Source: Effrenium voratum (lineage: Eukaryota > Sar > Dinophyceae > Suessiales > Symbiodiniaceae). From it: DNA of 64,000 nt. Shown here one piece after another: positions 57,753 through 64,000 of the stretch. The position numbers and the translations under genes were made by a program. Position 1 is the first letter of the stretch. Each line of letters opens with the position of its first letter. The DNA is taken from assembly GCA_963377175.1 (NCBI GenBank), contig CAUJNA010000187.1, positions 181,001 through 245,000 on the forward strand, in the 5' to 3' direction. Below the pieces are notes generated by a model. The model saw only the letters and a program-made list of their open reading frames with translations. It searched no databases and was not told the origin of the DNA.

Positions 57753-59253
57753 ATACGGAAAAAAAAGAGGAAGAAATGAACCCCCCAGAATCCGCGCAGA
57801 GGCAGCCCTACTGGTTTGGTCGCAGCTCGCAGTGCCTCGGCACTCGGCGTTCGCGGCAATCCGACTCATGGCGATACGGCTGGGTTTGCTGTGGCGTCCA
57901 TTTGGTTTAGATTATATATATATATATATTTACATTTCCCCTGTTGGTTTTAAGGGGAATCGATTTCACTACCGGAAGCAGGGGACTTAAGCAAATGGAG
58001 GCGGGACTTTGTGCATTTTTTGTCACCCCAAAAGGTGAACCTTTTCTTTCTGGGTCCTTTGGGCAACTAAGCTTGGCGTTACTCCCAGCTAGCCAATCTG
58101 GTTGGGTTGCATGTTCACATGCTCCAGAAGTGCCCCCACCAACTATTTCCTTACATTTGACATAGGGATACGTACAAATTTTGGGCACGCGCCCCCAAAG
58201 GCATGGTGGTTAAGTGTAGGAGTTTTAGAATGGTTGACCCTTTCATCGGGAATTTGGACAATCTTGGTGTGGGTTCCCACAACGGTAAGCAGGAGCACCC
58301 GGAGTTTCAGCGGATTTGGCAGGCACGAGCGCTTTGCAACAGCTGTCACCCGGAACTTCAGATCTTTCTCAGTTCGGGAGTTCCCCCAATTTCCTTGCGG
58401 ATCCCATTAGTGTTTTATGGCACAACTGTATGCTGCCCCTCCCAAACAGGGCGTGGACAGCTTCCGTTCCAAATTGTTTTTCATGTTGAAAGTTGTGGCA
58501 TGCGTCCCAAATAATTGCTGGTGGGATAGGGTACTGTGAGTAGGCAACGGCCCTTTGAGCTTCCCACAGCCTGAGATGCTTCATCGCAAGACACGAAAAG
58601 GTTGGTTTCGCTTTAGGGTTTTAGGCTTTAGCTGGTTCCATTCAACCCGCTACAAGCTGAACTTTTAGCAGATCTGAGGACAGCCCGGTGAAGAGAACGC
58701 AGACTTGCTTTGGGTGATCTATCGACAATGCATGGGTACACACATATATATATATATATAGATGGGTCTTGCATTTTGTGGGGTCCCCGCAAAAGAACCA
58801 GAGAGAGACATGAGACGGGCTTTACCTTTGCAGATATCTTGGCATTTGACGGGGGAAGTAAAAACTGCTGCACAAATACTGAGCTCCCTTAGGGGGAAAG
58901 ACACAGTCGCCGTGATGAATAGAGTTGTTTAAAGGGACACCTCATTTCCAGTTGGTTAGGTGAATTACTGCAATTCGTGTAGATGAATTGCTTTCTTGCT
59001 TTCTTGGGCCTGCCGGATATCCTTCCGGATATGCCTTTTGTGCGTCTGCGCACACCTAACCCCCGGGCAGCAGGAGAACCAGCATGCTATTTGTTTTGCA
59101 CTGGACAAGGGGAAGACAGAAGACGGGAACGACACCCTAATCACAATGTAGAATATCAGAGCCAGGAACTTCCGATTCCTTGGATGAAGAGGACATGGTT
59201 TCTCACGTGCAAACACTACAATAGCAACACGCAATATGCTCCTCATGATCCCC

Positions 59254-59590
59254 ATCGCCATCACCATCATCATCATGATGATCATCATCCTCATCCTCAT
59301 CAGCATCACCATCACCCTCACCCTCACCGTCACCGTCACCCTCACCGTCACCGTCACCGTCACCATCACCCTCACCGTCACCCTCACCGTCACCGTCACC
59401 CTCACCGTCACCGTCACCGTCACCGTCACCATCACCATCACCCTTACCGTCACCGTCACCCTCACCGTCACTGTCACCATCACCATCACCATCACCCTCA
59501 CCCTCACCCTCACCGTCACCGTCACCCTCACCCTCACCGTCACCGTCACCATCACCATCACCACTACCATCAGCATCGTCATCATGAGCA
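59254..59590 (+). repeat. CACCGT/CACCCT/CACCAT hexamer satellite
   Basis: About 330 bases of CAC-NNN hexamers. All frames are open, giving spurious His-rich and Thr/Val-rich ORFs. Confidence 0.95.
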
Positions 59591-60437
59591 GCTGCCAGAC
59601 CTGCATCCTTCGTTGCTTACAACAAGGCCGTGCTTTTTTGCCGTTTGGATGCAGCGTGGGGACCCCACGGCATGAGAACCTGAATCCAGGGCCGTCGGGC
59701 GGGTCACCACCATGCAGGGCGGGATTACGGTCGCCTGAGAGCCCTTGGTGACAAGGGTTTCCCTCAGCTTCAGCTGGCGAGCTGTTTGTTTCGGGCCTGA
59801 CGTCTGAGATAGCCTCGCGACTGCATGTTTTGACGTAGAACAGCCCGAGCAATGCTCGTGAGCATGAGAGTTTACATCTGCAGAGCAGATGCTTCGCCTG
59901 GGTATGCACCAGCCTCGTTTCCGGGTGTGTTGCCTATGACGGAAGCGCTTGCGCAACGGTCCAACGTCTCACCCGCCAAATGTACTTGGCCTCATGCTAG
60001 CGAGTGGCAGGGCAGCCTGCGTTGGTTTGGTCGCAATTCGGCCATCGACATACTGCATACCGAATCTCGCAGTCTACGGGGGCAGTGGCTGATCCAAACG
60101 GTACGAAAATGGTCTGCCCAAAATGGAGCCTGGTAAAGAATTGGAGTCGTCGAAGGCACCCATGGGTTGGGTTCAGGGCGATGAGGCTCACCTGGCCTTT
60201 GGAAGGGCCGGGCAATCAGAAGCTGAGCTTCAAAAGTTTGGGATCCCTGTTAGCATGATTCCAGGGATTTGCAATGAGGGGCCATGTTCTAGCAAATCGC
60301 CCCGAAGGTCTAGCCGAATCCTTCCAGATTCTAGGTTTTACTGCTGGAAGGTTTCCCCTCCTGGAATCTAGGAGGGTAAGCTTTTGAGCCAATCTTCTCC
60401 TGCTTGGGAAGTTGAGGGCCAACAACAACGGCACCCA

Positions 60438-61560
60438 TGTGTGTCTCTGTGCGTGTGTCTCTCTGTGTGTGTGTGTGTGTGTCTGTGTGCGTCTGTGTCT
60501 GTCAGTCTGTGTGTCTGTGTGTGTGTGTGTCTCGTCTGTGCGTGTGTCTGCGTGTCTGTCTGTGCGTGTGTGTGTGTGTGTGTGTGTCTCTGCGTGTGTC
60601 TGCGTGTCTGTCGGTGTCTGTGAGTCTGTGTGTGTGTGTGTGTGTGTTTGTGTTTGTGTCTGTGTGTGTGTGTCAGTGTGTCTGTCTGTGTGTGTGTGGG
60701 TCTTGTGTGTGTGTGTGTGTGTGTGTCTGTGTCTGTGTCTGTGTCTGTGTCTGTGTCTGTGTCTGTGTCTGTGTCTGTGTTTGTGTGTTTTTTGTTTTTG
60801 CGTGTGCGTGTGTGTGTGCGCGCGTGTGTGTGCATGCCTATGTGGTTGTTTTATTGTTTGATTATGTCTTCGTGTGTTTGTTTTTTTGATTCTTTGTTTC
60901 CTTGTATCTTTGTTTTTTGATTTCTTTGTTTCTTTGCGTGTGTGTGTGTGTGTGTTTGCGTGTTTGTGTGTTTGCGGGTTGGTTTGCTTGTTTGCGTGTT
61001 TTCTTGTTTGTTTGTTTGTTTGTTTGTTTGTTTGTTTGTGTGTTTGTCTATTTGTTTACGTGTTTGTTTTCTAATGAGTGTTTGTGAGTTTGAGTGTTTG
61101 TTTGTATGTGTGTGTGTGTGTGTTTGTTTGATTTTGTTGTTTTGTTTGTTTGTTTGTTTCTTTGTGTCTTTGCTTATTTGTTGCCTTGTATCTCTGTTTC
61201 TTGATTTCTGTGTGTCTTAGTTCCTGTTTTTATCTTTGTTTCTTTGTGCCTTTGTTTCCTCGTTTCTTTGATTGATTGCTTGCGTGTTTTTTGTTTTTTT
61301 GTTTGTTTTATCTTTGGTTGTTTGTTGGTTTGTTGGTTTGTTTGCTTGTTTGTTTGCTTGCTTGCTTGCTTGGTTTATTCGTTTCTTTGTTTGTTTGTTT
61401 GTTTGTTTGTTTGTTTGTTTGATTGTTTGTTTGTTTGTTTGTTTGCTTGCTTGTTTGTTTGTTTGTTTGTGCGTAAGCGTAAGCGTGTGCGCGTGCAAGC
61501 GCGTGTGAGTGTGCGAGTGTGCGAGTGTGCGTGCGTGCGTGCGTGCGTGCGCCTTTGCAA
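60438..61560 (+). repeat. TG/TTTG satellite tract
   Basis: GTGT and GTCTGT runs (60438-60840), including eight CTGTGT units at 60726-60780, then TTTG-rich sequence to 61470 and GTGC/GTGCGT to 61555. The + strand is almost free of A. No gene seen. Confidence 0.93.
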
Positions 61561-63699
61561 AGATTCGTTGGGCAACCCCAGAGTTGTTTCTCCGCAAATG
61601 CCATCCAACAGGTGATTGTTTCCAATGTACTATATTCACGGGATAATTACACGAAACGGCAGGAGTAGATGCGATGAGGTTCTCGGTTCAGCTTGGATCC
61701 CACCATCCAATATTAGTTTCTGACCGAGACAATATGTTTAGCTGTCAGATCGAGAGCGGCCCCGTTTGGGACAACAAAATGTGGCCTTGGATCTCCAAAA
61801 CGGGGCCACCTTCTCAGCCCTGAGATGCGCTAAACGCAGACTGTACCATTGCATCGGTCGCAGCTTCTCCAAGAGACGAGCTGGCGCCGAGCTGTAGCCG
61901 GGCGCCTGGAGTCGATTCAGGTGCAAGATAAGCTCTCGCCTCATCGGCGGGGAATCGCAAAACAAGGGGGGGGTCTGGGGGGGGGGGCGTCTAGGGGCAG
62001 AAGCCAACATGTTCCTGAAACCACCCCTTCTGGTACTTGGACGGTTTGCCGAACAGAAGCAAATGGATCGGGAATTGCTTGGAATTGAGTGTGACAAGGG
62101 TTTTTACACTTTTCACGTGGACATGCACAGGAAAACGAGGATCTCCATACTAGCAGCTGGGTCCCCATTCTTTGCCCAAAAAGAGTCGTCAAACCCCCGG
62201 CATAAACATGCTTGGCATTGACTCTGTTGTCAGTATTGTAGGGAATCAAGGCTTTGCCTTTTGGTTTTGAAGTTGCTTCCGATTCTGTTTCGTGGCAGCT
62301 CTGTTTTTTTTGTGGTTTTTGGACCCATCTTCGTCCACCGCTAGTAGAAGCACCTGGTCACCTGATCGTTTGGAAAGCAATCAAGTGCGCGTGTTTGGAC
62401 GTCCCCATCCAAATCGCAATTCTAAAGGAGCAGCTGGGAGGGTTTTCGTTCCAAATGGGTTTCTTGGGCGATGTACAGTATCTTGGCGGTTCCCAGCCGT
62501 CCGGTTCCTGAGGCAAGAAGATGTTTTGAGTTGGTTTCGGTTTAGTGGTGGAGTTTCCTTCTCACCCACAAGTTAAAACAAAAAAAACAATTCTGGCGGA
62601 TCAGAGAACGGCCAGCCCTTGTTTTTCAAACAGTGGTGTTTCAATGGGTTGAACTTGTGCTGGCTCCAAAATCGGAAATACTCGGTCTTCGGAAAATCCT
62701 AAGCATCTCAGCGATCCTTTGGGCATTTGACACCTTTGTCCAAGGGCGCACCCTTCAATTACCCTGGTTGCTCCAGCCATCCGGTTCCTTAGCCTTTTAG
62801 GCTTTTAGGGTTTAGTGAGTGGTAGTTTCCATCTAACCCACTAAAAGTTTTTCACTGTTCGCAGATCTGAAAACTTTTGCAGCCCAGTTCCTTGGGAGTG
62901 GCAAATCTCTTGGCTTGGCTCAGAGTTGGCCGCCTTCTTCTTCTTTTTTTTGCGTAGAGAGTGGGCCACTCTGAGCTCCATCCGCCCAGAATCGGATTCG
63001 AATCCGCTGGGCACCAGTGACTCGCCGCACGGCGGTTCGGCCGCTTCGGCCGTTCGGCTCGAAGGAAGCCTAAGACGCCGGGCTCGGGCCGTTTCCCGCG
63101 GCCCGCCTGGTGCAGCTTCCCCGAAACCGACCAAACAATCTTGCGGCTGGGGTGAGAGAGATTTGGAATGCCGCCAAAATAAAATAAAATAAATAAAAAG
63201 CTTTTTGGCGTGAAGCAAGCTGAATGCCCCTTGATAGGACCAACTTGAGTCTTTTTTGGAAACGTGGTAGTTTTTGTTTAATCACCAAGCTGTTTACGCG
63301 AGGGTTGGACACTTACATGAAAGGACTTTGTGTAGGCGTACATGTTTCGACCCTGGAAAGAAGGCCAAGCACGTGCCCAGTGCAAAAGTAGCATTTCTTT
63401 TGTTCGATACCTTCGGAAGAGACAAACATATGACGGACGCATCATTTGTGGCAAAGGGAACGGCACTCTTGTTCAATTACTCAAGTTTTTTGTTCGGAAA
63501 TTGCCCAGGGCTTTTCCTGAAAAACTCAAGACTTTTCTATGCACTCAAACTTTCCAGGGAGCTACACAAATTGACGAAAAGCGACTCAGCTCACTGCTGT
63601 CCAGCTGCTTGATCGCTTCCCGTCGGGCCCGCGATGGCCGGGGGCCCTTGTTGGCAATTGTTTGTGTTTTGCGTCGCGTTGTTCGTTGTTCTTGCATTT

Positions 63700-64000
63700 G
63701 TTCCTTCAGTTGTTTGTTTGTTTGTTTGTTTGTTTGTTTTTGTGTTTGTTTGTTTGTTTGCTTGTTGGCATGTTTGCGGTTGTTTGCTTTGCTCGTTGTC
63801 GCTTTGTTTGTTTGGCTGGTGTGATTTGTTAGTTTGTTTTGCTTGCTTGCTTGCGTGCGTGCGTGCGTTGGTGCTTCTTTTTTTTCTTGTGTGTTTGTTT
63901 GTTATTGAGTGTGAGTTTGTGTTTGTTTGTCTCTGTCTTTGTCTCTGTCTGAGTTCGTTTGTGTGGTTGTCTGCTTGCTTGCTTGCTTGCTTGCTTGCTT
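63700..64000 (+). repeat. TTTG/CTTG satellite tract at the window end
   Basis: TTTG, GTGC and CTTG repeats running off the end of the window. Confidence 0.93.

Larger units (their letters stand above)
56350..63700. other. Repeat-rich stretch after the channel gene
   Basis: Besides the repeats listed, GC-rich open stretches occur at 57780-57900, 61745-61905 and 62955-63150. They are protein-like on both strands, so no strand or gene can be assigned. Confidence 0.45.

Noticed and set aside
58965..59909. 314-residue minus-strand frame
   Set aside because: Most of it is the CACNNN hexamer satellite; the flanks have no recognisable domain.
60368..61640. Cys/Val-rich and Thr/His-rich frames
   Set aside because: Translations of TG and TTTG repeats.
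61738..61910. Possible terminal exon (+ strand) or 119-codon frame (- strand)
   Set aside because: Both strands look equally protein-like and no splice or homology signal separates them.
62980..63012. tRNA-like T-arm (GGATTCGAATCC) within an inverted repeat
   Set aside because: Only a T-arm-like hairpin is present; there is no anticodon or D arm, so no tRNA.

Overview
The window looks like a stretch of nuclear genome from a dinoflagellate. Three things point that way. A multi-exon gene can be joined in frame across 16 introns, and 12 of those introns start with GC, 2 with GA and only 2 with GT. The retroelements carry a tyrosine recombinase plus a cytosine-methyltransferase-like domain, a protein set I associate with dinoflagellate DIRS-type elements. 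The rest is dominated by micro- and minisatellites and short inverted-repeat elements. The species cannot be named from the sequence. No rRNA, intact tRNA, CRISPR array or bacterial-type operon was seen.

Layout. 0.3-15 kb: scattered short coding stretches on the + strand, mostly helical, heptad-like and rich in A/E/K/R, that look like exons of a coiled-coil protein gene separated by repeat-filled introns (moderate to low confidence). 15.5-16.7 kb: a 41-bp minisatellite, a 63-bp duplication and about 600 bp of GATA-type microsatellite. 16.89-26.87 kb: two retroelement units with inverted terminal repeats that abut each other. Unit A (16890-23202) carries a proline-rich ORF, a 163-bp minisatellite, a tyrosine recombinase and two gag fragments on opposite strands. 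Unit B (23201-26867, minus strand) carries a CCCH zinc finger, a methyltransferase-like domain, reverse transcriptase and RNase H. Together the units hold nearly all proteins of one DIRS/Kangaroo-like element, but scrambled. 27-34 kb: repeats with no convincing gene.

34.3-56.2 kb: a + strand gene for a single-domain six-transmembrane voltage-gated cation channel with two C-terminal EF hands, in 17 recognisable exons. S1, S2, S3, the S4 sensor (seven positive residues at every third position), S5, pore loop, S6 and both EF hands are all present, and every proposed junction keeps the frame. The first exon(s), the start codon and probably the last exon(s) are not identified. The coiled-coil exons upstream lie on the same strand and could be a separate gene or a distant 5' part of the same transcription unit.

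56-64 kb: more short inverted-repeat elements, hexamer and TG/TTTG satellite arrays, and GC-rich open stretches of uncertain status.

At least eight dispersed short repeat families occur, mainly inside introns. One (inverted repeats beginning CTAGGTCC, 4-bp target duplications in two copies) appears to supply the 3' splice site of two exons at the same position of its right repeat, as introner elements do.
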